The notes under the pieces are model-generated. The model saw only the letters and a list, made by a program, of their open reading frames with translations, ran no database searches and was not told where the DNA came from. Below, piece by piece: positions 9,008 to 16,366 of a stretch of 64,000 nt of DNA (position 1 is the first letter of the stretch; each line of letters opens with the position of its first letter). Source of the stretch: Pararhizobium_B sp963838155 (GTDB lineage Bacteria > Pseudomonadota > Alphaproteobacteria > Rhizobiales > Rhizobiaceae); the NCBI GenBank assembly GCA_963838155.1, contig CAWIQE010000018.1:124001-188000 (forward strand), given 5' to 3'. The position numbers and the translations under genes are program-made.

Positions 9008-10375
9008 TCAGCCGCCGTTGCCGCCGGTGAACTTCACCGTGGTGCCCGGGCTGACCATCCGGGACAGCTCGTTCGCGTCCCAGTTGGTCAGCCTGACGCA
9101 GCCGTGGCTGTTCGACTTGCCGATGCGCGAGGGTTCCGGCGTTCCATGAATGCCGTAGGTCGGCTTGGACAGGGCGATCCAGACGTTGCCGACGGGCCCG
9201 TTGGGCCCGGGCGGAACCGTCAGGACATGGTCGTTGTCGCCCTGCTTGAAGTTGACCTTCGGATTGTAGGTGTAGTTCGGATCGTGGGCGATGCGGTCGA
9301 CCGTGACCGTGCCGGACGGCGAGGGGAGGTCGGTGGACCCGATCGTCGCCGGATAGGCAGCCACCAGCGTTCCGTCGGCGGTATAGGCGCGAACCTGGCT
9401 GATCGATTTGTCGACGACCACGAGAGAGACCGCCGCCTTGGCATCCCTCCCTGGCCTGATGACGCTGATCGTCGTCCCCGGCACGGAGAAGTCGACGCCG
9501 GGATTGATGGCTTTCATGTAGTCCTCGTCCATGTGGAAGCGTTCCGCGAGCATCTCCGCGGTGGACGTGTAGGACATGCGGTTCAATTCCGCCTTCTTGG
9601 CATAATCCGTCGGGATGGACGCCACATAGGGGCCGGCCGCGTCGGAGGGCGTGATCATGTAGCTTTGAAACGCCGGGCCGCCCGTTTCCTCGAGCTGGCT
9701 GTCGATGAGCTTCGTCCGGGACGGGTCGAGCCGGCTTCCCGTCATCGACGCGTAGGCGTCCATGGCCTTTCTGACGTTGTCGCCCATTCGCCCGTCGACC
9801 ACGCCCGGCGAGGCGCCCGCACGGTCGAGCAGCACTTCGAGGGCGGCGACCTGCCGCTTCGACGCCTTCTCCGAGGATGCGCCCCCGGCAGGCGGCAGCG
9901 GCTGGCCGAGGGGCTGCGGCTCCTGCTGCTGCGGCGGGGGCGGGGGCCGATCGGGAAACTGCGAGTCGGGCACGGACCCGGTATTCGGGTCGTACATCGC
10001 ATCCTGCCCGTCGTCGGGCCCGCCGGGCGGCATGAGATCGAGGCGGTCGACGGAATCGTTCCAGCCGGAGCGCGGCAATTGCACCGTGCCGCGGCTCCGC
10101 GCGCGCCCGCTCCCGAGCCTGTCCAGGGGAACTTCGGTGGCCACGAGATGGCCGCTGCGGTCCACGAGGACGCGTTGGCCCCTCACATTGCGGTACACTT
10201 CGACGCTGCCGTACTCGGGGAGCCGATCGAGCACGCGCCCGTCGGGCCGGACGAGGACGACGGGACCCTCCGGCCCCTGGAGCACCAGCTGCTGCGCGGC
10301 AGCGGGGCCGGCGTGCCAGACGGCCGCGGCTGCGGCCACTGCGAGAACGGTGAGATATCTGCGCGTTTTCATCAT
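9008..10375 (-). CDS. L,D-transpeptidase (YkuD domain), exported
   Basis: A 455-aa periplasmic cell-wall enzyme. MMKTRR followed by an Ala-rich hydrophobic core and AAA-QQ is a Sec signal peptide; a second ATG at 10372 has slightly better spacing from GGGGA. A proline/glutamine-rich linker (PPPPPQQQEPQP) is followed by a degenerate peptidoglycan-binding segment (LLDRAGASPGVVDGRMG), a LysM-like stretch (AERFHMDEDYMKAINPG) and the C-terminal YkuD domain with SHGCVRL, whose Cys426 is the nucleophile. It would form 3-3 peptidoglycan crosslinks or attach outer-membrane proteins to peptidoglycan, as described for Hyphomicrobiales L,D-transpeptidases in general. Confidence 0.9.
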   Translation of the reverse strand: MMKTRRYLTVLAVAAAAAVWHAGPAAAQQLVLQGPEGPVVLVRPDGRVLDRLPEYGSVEVYRNVRGQRVLVDRSGHLVATEVPLDRLGSGRARSRGTVQLPRSGWNDSVDRLDLMPPGGPDDGQDAMYDPNTGSVPDSQFPDRPPPPPQQQEPQPLGQPLPPAGGASSEKASKRQVAALEVLLDRAGASPGVVDGRMGDNVRKAMDAYASMTGSRLDPSRTKLIDSQLEETGGPAFQSYMITPSDAAGPYVASIPTDYAKKAELNRMSYTSTAEMLAERFHMDEDYMKAINPGVDFSVPGTTISVIRPGRDAKAAVSLVVVDKSISQVRAYTADGTLVAAYPATIGSTDLPSPSGTVTVDRIAHDPNYTYNPKVNFKQGDNDHVLTVPPGPNGPVGNVWIALSKPTYGIHGTPEPSRIGKSNSHGCVRLTNWDANELSRMVSPGTTVKFTGGNGG

Positions 10376-10499
10376 GTTCCCCGGAAACTGTTCCATCCAG
10401 TGGCCAACGCAAGATGGAGGCCAGGGATCGATCGGATGGCCGCATCTTTGAAGTATATGGTAAATGCGCGGATAAAGAAAAAAGTGCCGCCCCGTCCCG

Positions 10500-11494
10500 T
10501 CAAACGACGTTCGCGGGGGCGAGCCGGCATGTCGCCTGCGGGTCGGTTTCGATCTGGACAGTGGCGTGCACGATGCCGAAATCGTGTTCCAGCAGACGGT
10601 TCGTCTCGTGAAGGAATTCCGTGCCCGGATAGCCGTCGGGCATGAGGAGATGGCAGGTGAGGGCGGTTTCCGTCGTGCTCATCGCCCATACGTGCAGATC
10701 GTGCACCTCCGTCACGCCGGGGCGGTCGGCGAGCGCCGAGCGCAAGCCGTCGATGTCGATGCCGGACGGCACGCCCGCCATGGCCATCGAAACGCTCTCC
10801 TTGAGCAGCCCCCAAGTGCTCCACAATATGACGGCAGCGATCGCCAGGCTCGTAACCGGATCCAGCCATAGCCACCCGGTTTCGAGGATGATGAGGCCGG
10901 CGAGGACGACGCCGAAGGAAACGGCCGTGTCGGAGAGCATGTGCAGATAGGCGCCCCGAATGTTCAGGTCGCTTTTCCGGCCGGAGAAGAAGAGATAGGC
11001 CGTCAGCCCGTTGATCAGGATGCCGATTCCGGCGACGATCATCACCGTCGCTCCCGCGACCGGCTGCGGTTCGAAGAAGCGACGGATCGCCTCCGCGGCG
11101 ATGCCTCCGACCGCGACGAGCAGCACGAGGGCATTGAACAGGGCCGCCAGGATCGACGAATTGCGCAGGCCGTAGGTGAAGTTCCGCGAGGGCGGACGCG
11201 ATCCGAGCAGGACGGCGACCCAGGCGACGAACAGGCCGAGGACGTCGGAGAGGTTGTGCCCGGCATCGGCCAGCAGCGCCATCGAATTGCCCAGGAAACC
11301 GTAGGCCGCTTCCACGACGACGAAGACGACGTTCAATCCTATGCCGACGGCGAAGGCCTTGCCGAAGCTGGCCGGCGCATGCACGTGTCCCGGCCCGTGC
11401 GAATGACCATGCCCATGCGAATGCCCATGCCCGTGGCGTGGTCGTGGCCGTGGGAATGATGATGTCCGTCCCCGTGCTCGTCGCCCGCCTGCAT
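10500..11494 (-). CDS. CDF-family cation efflux protein, apparent frameshift in His-rich N-terminus
   Basis: A cation diffusion facilitator with six predicted helices: ALLADAGHNLSD carries the helix-II HxxxD metal site and a second HxxxD-type site occurs in TAVSF/DTAV of helix V; the C-terminal cytoplasmic domain ends with H and D rich segments. The best start is the ATG at 11494, with GGAGAGG 8 nt upstream, reading MQAGDEHGDGHHHSHGHDH, but that frame leaves the CDF frame near 11436. Restoring one G there gives an unbroken His/Gly tract joining HGHSHGHGHSHGPGH and a 331-aa protein. Either a real 1-nt deletion or a sequence error. In-frame alternatives upstream (TTG at 11561) lack a ribosome site. 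Likely exports Zn, Co or similar. Confidence 0.8.
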
Positions 11495-11723
11495 GCTTCG
11501 CACCTCTCCGTCCGGGTCGGGTTCGCCGCGCCCTCAAGAGTTGGCGCGCATCGTTCGACAACGAATAATGTCTTCCGGCGCCGCAGGTTCAAGAGTTACA
11601 CCGTTACGCGACGCCTGCGGTTGCGGCGAGGGCGGGACCGGCCTAGTCTGCCACGCGCAAATCCGCAGAAGGCCCTCAGGCCGCCCTGCAATCGACCCTG
11701 TTCAAGATGCGAGTTGTCCATAC

Positions 11724-12221
11724 ATGGCTGAATTGCTGGCCAAATTTGCCGGTACGCACACCCCTCGGCCTTCGAGGTTCCCGTCCTTGCTGCTTTGCGC
11801 CGTCATGACGTTCGCAGGCGCGGCCTATGCCCAGGAGGCGGATGGGGGCAAAAATCAGACGATAGCGCCGTTCGGCTCGCACATGACGGTGCAGAAGCAG
11901 GACGCGGGCGTCGGCCTCGACAGCGTGCTCGAGGCGATCGGGAATTCCAAGACGACCGCGCAGGACGTCAAGATCATGTCGAAGCTGGACCGCGTGCGCA
12001 TCGTTCACCTCGGCAAGGCGCTGGACGGGGCAGGGCAGTCGAAAGTGGAGGCGGCCGTCAAGGATCACCTCGAAGACGTCAAGGCGCTTCGCACCGCGCT
12101 GGAAGGCAACGCGCTGACTTTCGCCGCGCTCAACGCGCAGACCGTCGCGACATCGGACATCGTCGGCGCCGAGGTCTCCGGAGACCGGCAGAAGACCATC
12201 ACCGTTTTCGCGCGCCCCTGA
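11724..12221 (+). CDS. small exported protein of unknown function
   Basis: A 165-aa protein I do not recognise. Basic PRPSRF and a hydrophobic run ending AGAAYA-QEAD make a signal peptide cleaved near residue 36, so it is probably periplasmic. The mature part is helical-looking and without cysteines; it contains VEAAVKDHLEDVKALRTALEGN near the C-terminal third. No good ribosome site precedes the ATG. It stands between the CDF gene (divergent) and a CueR-like regulator. A 34-bp piece of this gene (12003-12036) reappears with three mismatches at 13707-13740 inside the accessory island. Confidence 0.65.
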   Translation: MAELLAKFAGTHTPRPSRFPSLLLCAVMTFAGAAYAQEADGGKNQTIAPFGSHMTVQKQDAGVGLDSVLEAIGNSKTTAQDVKIMSKLDRVRIVHLGKALDGAGQSKVEAAVKDHLEDVKALRTALEGNALTFAALNAQTVATSDIVGAEVSGDRQKTITVFARP

Positions 12222-12235
12222 CCGCTCGGGGGGGG

Positions 12236-12261
12236 CTTGACCTTCCAGCGACTGGAACCCA
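12236..12261 (+). promoter_or_regulatory. CueR/HmrR-type operator-promoter upstream of merR
   Basis: TTGACC (12237-12242, -35 element) runs into the dyad TTCCAG-CGA-CTGGAA (12243-12257), the arrangement of copper-responsive MerR promoters where the dyad sits between -35 and -10. The right half ends GGAACCC instead of the usual GGAAGGT, so binding may be weaker. It sits 60-80 bp before the merR start, suggesting autoregulation. Confidence 0.65.
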
Positions 12262-12314
12262 TCTTCCGACAGACCGGCTACGGAGCCGGGCGCAGCGAAG
12301 ACGGGAATCGGCCC

Positions 12315-12752
12315 ATGAATATCGGCATCGCCGCAGAGAGATCCGGCCTTCCGGCCAAGACGATCCGCTATTACGAGGATGTCGGGCTCGTCAGCCCCGA
12401 ACGCGGCGAAAACGGCTATCGGCGCTATTCCGACACGCTCGTCCACAAGCTGCGCTTCCTGCACCGCGCCCGCAGCCTGGGATTCGGAATCGAGGAGTGC
12501 CGCCAGCTTCTGGCGCTCTACGAGGACCGCGACAGGGCGAGCGGCGACGTCAAGCGCCTGGCCGAGACGAAGATCGCCGAAGTCGACCGGAAGATCGCCG
12601 AGCTTCAGGACCTGCGCGGGACGCTGCTCCATCTCGCGACGAACTGCCGGGGCGACGAACGCCCCGACTGTCCCATTCTGGACGAGCTGGCGGCAGGGCG
12701 CGCTGATGAGTGGAGGGGATTACCTGCGAGGGCAAACTATGGGCGTTATTAG
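12315..12752 (+). CDS. MerR-family regulator, CueR/HmrR type, altered C-terminus
   Basis: A 145-aa MerR regulator. Residues 1-70 form the winged helix (AKTIRYYEDVGLVSP, YRRYSD), followed by the dimerisation coiled coil, and the metal loop CRGDERPDC (Cys-x7-Cys) matches copper(I)-sensing CueR/HmrR. The normal 3' end of the gene appears to survive in a duplicate at 13741-13832, which reads ELAAGRR then stop; here one base is lost at about 12701 and the frame continues into island DNA, adding ADEWRGLPARANYGRY. The metal site precedes this change, so the protein may still work. Copper-exporter genes are not in the window. Confidence 0.85.
   Translation: MNIGIAAERSGLPAKTIRYYEDVGLVSPERGENGYRRYSDTLVHKLRFLHRARSLGFGIEECRQLLALYEDRDRASGDVKRLAETKIAEVDRKIAELQDLRGTLLHLATNCRGDERPDCPILDELAAGRADEWRGLPARANYGRY
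12614..12708 (+). repeat. direct repeat, left copy (merR 3' end)
   Basis: The last part of merR. 12636-12700 (65 bp) is identical to 13763-13827, with weaker similarity extending on both sides (12614-12708 versus 13741-13836). It marks the left edge of the A/T-richer island. Confidence 0.9.
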
Positions 12753-12895
12753 ACACCGATGGCCAATGCTTGGAACGGACCCGCTCTAACTCTGCCGTCT
12801 TGCCGGATCCCTGCACGAGACGATCACGGAGTGCGGCGACGGCTTGGCGGGAGCTGGAAGTAGATCTCCGCCATCTCTATCGAATAGCTGCAGGA
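12753..12895. other. short non-coding stretch between merR and pseudogene
   Basis: No supportable gene. Read on minus, it could be the decayed tail of the degenerate family member to the right (a frame with DRDGGDLLPAP ending at 12788), but the similarity is too weak to extend the pseudogene with confidence. Confidence 0.4.
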
Positions 12896-13474
12896 TTAGA
12901 AGCCGGTGAATTTCGTAACCGAAAGATGTCTTTCTCGTCCTTCTTGAGTTCGATCTGGAAGGTCTGCGCGTGGAGAGAATGTGCACCCAGATAGACGACG
13001 CCTGGCGTGGACGGGCGATCGTGCGTGGTTATGACGACAATTTTGTCGTTGTCGAAATTTCCAGGGTGTATTTGCCGGCATTACCGCCATAAAGTCGCCA
13101 TCGCTGTTATCAGGTCGCGATCCGAGATATGCTTTTTGCCCGTTAGTCAATTCAACCTGTGGAATTAAAGAGGTTTTTTGCTCGGTTTGTCCCGCCTGGG
13201 CCTGCAATAGCTCCTTATACAGCCTCTGTATTTGCGCTTCATCGACGACTTCACAGTTGAAGGTATTTTGAAGGCGGCCAAGGATATCCGCCGACCGAGC
13301 GGCGCTAAAGTCTCGCCGCTGCCCGGCATCGGTTGCCGAGGAAACCCCGAACGACGCGGATGCGCGTGAGGCGGCAGACTTCATCAGTTCGACGGTGTGC
13401 CCCGCGATGCGTCGAACGGCGTCGGTGGGAAGGTAGGAATGGGGCAGGCGAGCCAGCGCGTGAATTGATGGCAT
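12896..13474 (-). pseudogene. degenerate third member of the island protein family
   Basis: Starts MPSIHALARL with AGAGAG upstream, matching the MP-start and the AGH/AGR-x-V segment of the two intact relatives. After about residue 70 it jumps to the region around LLQAQ and LTNGQKAYL, equivalent to residues 205-235 of the relatives, so roughly 130 residues are missing. Further similarity (GKYTLEI, then DNDKIVVITTHDRP, then FQIELKKDEKDIF) is spread over different frames, implying frameshifts near 13075-13090 and 13045-13060. Most likely a dead copy. A shortened functional protein of 192 aa cannot be excluded. Confidence 0.7.
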
Positions 13475-13879
13475 AGGACTTTTCTCTCTTGTCTCGATTG
13501 CGACAGTTGGGGATATTTCGGATCCAATTTCTTTGCTCGACTAAATTTAACAACGCGTAAATGACCGCGTGCATCTTATCCTCTGTACCACGGAAAGTTG
13601 TCGTGTTTGGCACAGTCCGAGGCAGATTTCCGGATTTGTTCGACGGCCAGTATCGTGGTGCGATGCCTGGCGGTCGGAGAGGTCTGATTTTGGGAGGTGC
13701 CGAGCCGTTCACTTCGGCAAGGCGCTGGACTGGGCAGGCCGCGGGGAACGCTGCGCCATCTGGCGACGAACTGCCGGGGCGACGAACGCCCCGACTGTCC
13801 CATTCTGGACGAGCTGGCGGCAGGGCGACGCTGATCGGGAAACGCCGCTGGGACGTCGCAAACGCCGCCTTGGCCGACA
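13475..13879. other. 405-bp stretch without a gene; contains duplicated gene fragments
   Basis: 13480-13560 is A/T-rich upstream DNA of the pseudogene. 13560-13700 holds nothing I recognise. 13707-13740 is a 34-bp fragment of the 11724-12221 gene, directly joined to a 96-bp fragment of merR (13741-13836). The two fragments are 571 bp apart in the original locus, so this is a duplication with an internal deletion. Confidence 0.75.
13707..13836 (+). repeat. direct repeat, right copy: fused remnants of exported-protein gene and merR
   Basis: 13707-13740 matches 12003-12036 with three mismatches; 13763-13827 is identical to 12636-12700. The right copy reads ELAAGRR-stop, which looks like the original merR end. 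It lies between members of the island family, so the duplication postdates or accompanied the arrival of that DNA. Confidence 0.88.
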
Positions 13880-14833
13880 TCATGGCGCGACCAGCGACTC
13901 TCCGTCTTCGGTGATGGCGGTGACCGTATCTTGACCTTTGACGTCGATGACCTTGAGCCGGCCCTCGTCGGTGCGCCTAAGGTCGATCCTCACCGTCCGC
14001 GTCGCGTGGGATTGCTCGGCGTCGAGGATGATGGTAGCACCAGCGTGGGGCTGCAGGTAAGGCAGTTTGCCTTTGGTCGTATAGTCGATGACGTATCCGT
14101 CCTGCGTTCTCGTGATTTTCCAGCTTCTCTCCCCGTTGAACACCAGTGGCGCGTCTCCGTTCGGCGTCGTGACGGTCGATTTTTCCTGGAGGACCGCGTT
14201 TATGCCCTGTTGGCACACACGGCTCATGATCGAGATGTCTTCGTCGGGAACGTTCTTCGATTTCAGGAATAGGATCCAGTCCTTGATCTGATCCTGCTCG
14301 TTCGGCTTCTTGTCGGAAGCGCTGCCGTATACCTTCGCCGGAAGTTTTTCGTAGGAGATGGGCTTGCCATCGCTGCCGTCCCCGAATTCGACGTTCTCGA
14401 TTTCGCCCGGCATGTCCCGCGCACAGCTATAGGAAATTTCCAGGCTGTCACCGCCGCCGAGGTCGACCGTACAGCTTTTCAGCGTGCCGTCCTTCGAGCT
14501 CTCGGCGCGGTCCTGAACGAAGGTTGCTTCGACAAAGGCCGAGTTGATATCCGAAGCAAGAGCGGCGCGCTTGGTTGCATCGTAGGGTCGGTTGACGTCT
14601 CCAGCCGGATGGGCGTCTCCGACTTTCTTGAACCTCGCTAGGACTGCGGATCCCATGCCGCTGGCGAATTGCGCGATCTTGCTGCCGATTTTGCCGATCC
14701 CGGCGGTTGTTCGGCTCGCGGCCAGGCCGACTTTCTCGACGAGATGACCTGCGAAGGTTCCTTGCGATTTGGATGAGATGAAATTTTCGTAGGCCAAATT
14801 CTGAAGTGGGTTCATCGTAATGGTAGGGGGCAT
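13880..14833 (-). CDS. unrecognised island protein A (paralogue of 15162-16142)
   Basis: A 317-aa protein of no family I recognise. The start at 14833 is chosen because all three family members then begin MP and align at the FAG/AG segment; ATGs at 14878 and 14815 are alternatives. It has no signal peptide or membrane segment. Residues 1-75 are Ser/Ala/Gly/Lys-rich and low in complexity. Blocks shared with protein B at equivalent positions: Ser120-Cys121, ARDMP (138-142), KDWILFL (184-190), CQQGINAVLQ (207-216), RSWKI (236-240), DLRRT (284-288). Codon use and base composition are A/T-richer than the surrounding genes. The flexible N-terminus would suit a secreted effector, but nothing demonstrates secretion. 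Confidence 0.75.
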   Translation of the reverse strand: MPPTITMNPLQNLAYENFISSKSQGTFAGHLVEKVGLAASRTTAGIGKIGSKIAQFASGMGSAVLARFKKVGDAHPAGDVNRPYDATKRAALASDINSAFVEATFVQDRAESSKDGTLKSCTVDLGGGDSLEISYSCARDMPGEIENVEFGDGSDGKPISYEKLPAKVYGSASDKKPNEQDQIKDWILFLKSKNVPDEDISIMSRVCQQGINAVLQEKSTVTTPNGDAPLVFNGERSWKITRTQDGYVIDYTTKGKLPYLQPHAGATIILDAEQSHATRTVRIDLRRTDEGRLKVIDVKGQDTVTAITEDGESLVAP

Positions 14834-14919
14834 TCCAAAAATCACTTCTGTTGGCTCGGCGAGCGAGCGGTTACGCAATACACACGGAGCAGGATTACCT
14901 GAACCCGGAGTTGAGTGCT

Positions 14920-15052
14920 GTCATTTCCGGCACAGCCATAAAAAGATTTTTCGTCCGCGCAGGGCCGGGAGGTTGTCGACCCCATCCCGTGCGAGGCCCA
15001 TCTCCGACATCCGCCGTGCTGGAGATTTACTCGCTGGAGACCCGGAAATGAC
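14920..15052. repeat. 11-bp inverted repeat pair in the A/B divergent region
   Basis: GTCATTTCCGG (14920-14930) and its exact reverse complement CCGGAAATGAC (15042-15052) are separated by 111 bp, one near each divergent gene. They could be paired operator sites for one regulator. Confidence 0.55.
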
Positions 15053-15056
15053 GCCT

Positions 15057-15078
15057 CGGTGTCTCGAAAGTGACACCG
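15057..15078. promoter_or_regulatory. dyad CGGTGTC-N8-GACACCG upstream of island protein B
   Basis: A perfect 7-bp dyad with an 8-bp spacer, 84 bp before the protein B start. Its size suits a helix-turn-helix dimer. No regulator gene is adjacent. Confidence 0.4.
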
Positions 15079-15161
15079 GGTCTCGGCCGGCTGAGATATC
15101 TATCAGTCATGATCAATGTGAAGCCACTCGCACTGGCAAACCTATTGAATGGATTTTGACG

Positions 15162-16142
15162 ATGCCGAATAGAATTTCCGCGCTTCTGCAGGCGGCGCCG
15201 ATAAGGCCTGGCTCAGTGATAAACAAGGCGAAATTTGCCGGACGTCTCGTCCGAAAACTCGATCACGCTCCGAAGAGGGCCGCCTCCGGCTTCGCCTCGC
15301 TTGGCCGGTCCATTGCAGGCTTTTTCGCCAGCAAGGGCGACGCGGATTTGTCCACGGTCAGAAAGAACGACGCGACGGCGAAATTTGGCTGTGAAGTCAA
15401 TAGTCACGTAAACAAAGACTATTCGTCAAAGCGAACAGCTGACCTCGCCAACCGCTTCAACAAAATTCTGCAGACGCCGTTCCTCGATTACAATCAAGCC
15501 GGGGATGGTTGCGTTACAAGCTGCAAAGTGAAGATCGATGGGCAAGAGGATATCAGCGTCGACCATACCTTTGCGCGCGATATTCCAAACCAGCTAAAAA
15601 ACTTCCAGTTCAGATTTTCGAACGACAATTCCGATATTGATATGCCTCAGAAGGAATACGAGGCTCCGGGAGCGAAACATGAAGACAACGAACAGCTGAA
15701 GGACTGGATTTCATTTCTTCGCGACAGGGGAATCGAGGACCGCGACATCACCGCCATAAGCAAACTCTGCAATCAAGGCTTCAACGCCGTCTTGCAGACC
15801 CAGCAATTTGAAAAGCCAGACGTGGCTCCAGGGGTAGAACTTCCCAATGGCGAAACCGCGCTGATCGTTCAGAATGGCGAGAACAGAAGCTGGCGAATCG
15901 AGCAGGTAGAAGGCGGGTTCGACGTCACGTACACATTCGGTGGTCCGCTCGAATATTTGATGAGCAACGTTGGGACGAAGGTCGATCTCGACGATGGATC
16001 AAGCGTCGAGCAGCAAGTGACATTGAAGCTGCGTCGCACCAGCGACGATGGCGACCTGAAGGTTGCCGGCGCGACCGGTTACGACAAGGTCGATGCCGTG
16101 ACGACGGACGGAGTTCGATTGACGCCGGAAGTCCAGATCTAG
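15162..16142 (+). CDS. unrecognised island protein B (paralogue of 13880-14833)
   Basis: A 326-aa protein, same unknown family as protein A, in the opposite direction. It begins MPNRISALL; no clear ribosome site precedes the ATG. Cytosolic-looking, with a basic, Ala/Ser-rich first 60 residues (KFAGRLVRKL, IAGFFASKG). Blocks aligned with A: Ser120-Cys121, ARDIP (138-142), KDWISFL (180-186), CNQGFNAVLQ (203-212), RSWRI (242-246), KLRRT (289-293), and a C-terminal VTTDG matching ITEDG. Identity to A is low overall but concentrated in these blocks, so the pair is old rather than a fresh duplication. Its TAG stop is the first three bases of a dispersed repeat. Confidence 0.75.
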   Translation: MPNRISALLQAAPIRPGSVINKAKFAGRLVRKLDHAPKRAASGFASLGRSIAGFFASKGDADLSTVRKNDATAKFGCEVNSHVNKDYSSKRTADLANRFNKILQTPFLDYNQAGDGCVTSCKVKIDGQEDISVDHTFARDIPNQLKNFQFRFSNDNSDIDMPQKEYEAPGAKHEDNEQLKDWISFLRDRGIEDRDITAISKLCNQGFNAVLQTQQFEKPDVAPGVELPNGETALIVQNGENRSWRIEQVEGGFDVTYTFGGPLEYLMSNVGTKVDLDDGSSVEQQVTLKLRRTSDDGDLKVAGATGYDKVDAVTTDGVRLTPEVQI

Positions 16143-16203
16143 AGTGCTGTCCAGGGACAGTGGAAACCGGTTATGCAATTCCGTGAAGCGCGAACAGGCT
16201 CCG
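16140..16203 (+). repeat. dispersed TAGAGC-type repeat, partial copy
   Basis: TAGAGTGCTG followed by CAGTGGAAACCGGTTATGC and ATTCCGTGAAGCGCG, sharing segments with the copies at 21430, 23420, 34667 and 51271. The opening TAG is the stop codon of island protein B. Confidence 0.65.
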
Positions 16204-16366
16204 GGTCGTCGCAATCCGCCGAAAGAGACAGGCGGCCGAGCCAGGATCGTAATCGCATAAGATAGATTATGGAACTAGCGGCTGCCTGTGCCGCGAGGAT
16301 ATCGGCTCGCGGCAATGATGACGCGCGCCAATGCTGACGCCGTCCCGGACCTCGCACTCTCGCGCG
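16204..16366. other. gap between island and cys operon
   Basis: No gene seen. A/T content is higher around 16250-16275, with a short CATAA-N6-TTATG dyad at 16256-16271. The stretch lies downstream of the DUF934 gene and may be the right border of the island. Confidence 0.35.

Larger units (their letters stand above)
14834..15161. promoter_or_regulatory. 328-bp divergent intergenic region between island proteins A and B
   Basis: No gene is supportable. It must carry both promoters. Two sets of inverted repeats are present: GTCATTTCCGG at 14920-14930 with CCGGAAATGAC at 15042-15052, and CGGTGTC at 15057-15063 with GACACCG at 15072-15078. I found no convincing -35/-10 pair and no rhizobial tts box. 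Confidence 0.5.

Noticed and set aside
13576..13803. A 75-aa minus-strand frame with RHRTTILAVEQIRKSA resembling a transposase remnant
   Set aside because: Half of it is the reverse of the duplicated merR fragment and the rest has no clear transposase motif.
12636..13827. 65-bp direct repeats as attachment sites of an integrative element
   Set aside because: No integrase, no tRNA, and the repeat lies inside merR coding DNA joined to a fragment of another gene; a duplication with deletion explains it better.
14851..15051. A 66-aa open frame between island proteins A and B
   Set aside because: No ribosome site, no recognisable composition, and it overlaps the start region of protein A and the inverted repeats.
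14834..15161. A rhizobial tts box that would mark the island proteins as type III effectors
   Set aside because: I looked for the GTCAG...TCG...AGCT pattern on both strands and did not find it; secretion remains speculation.
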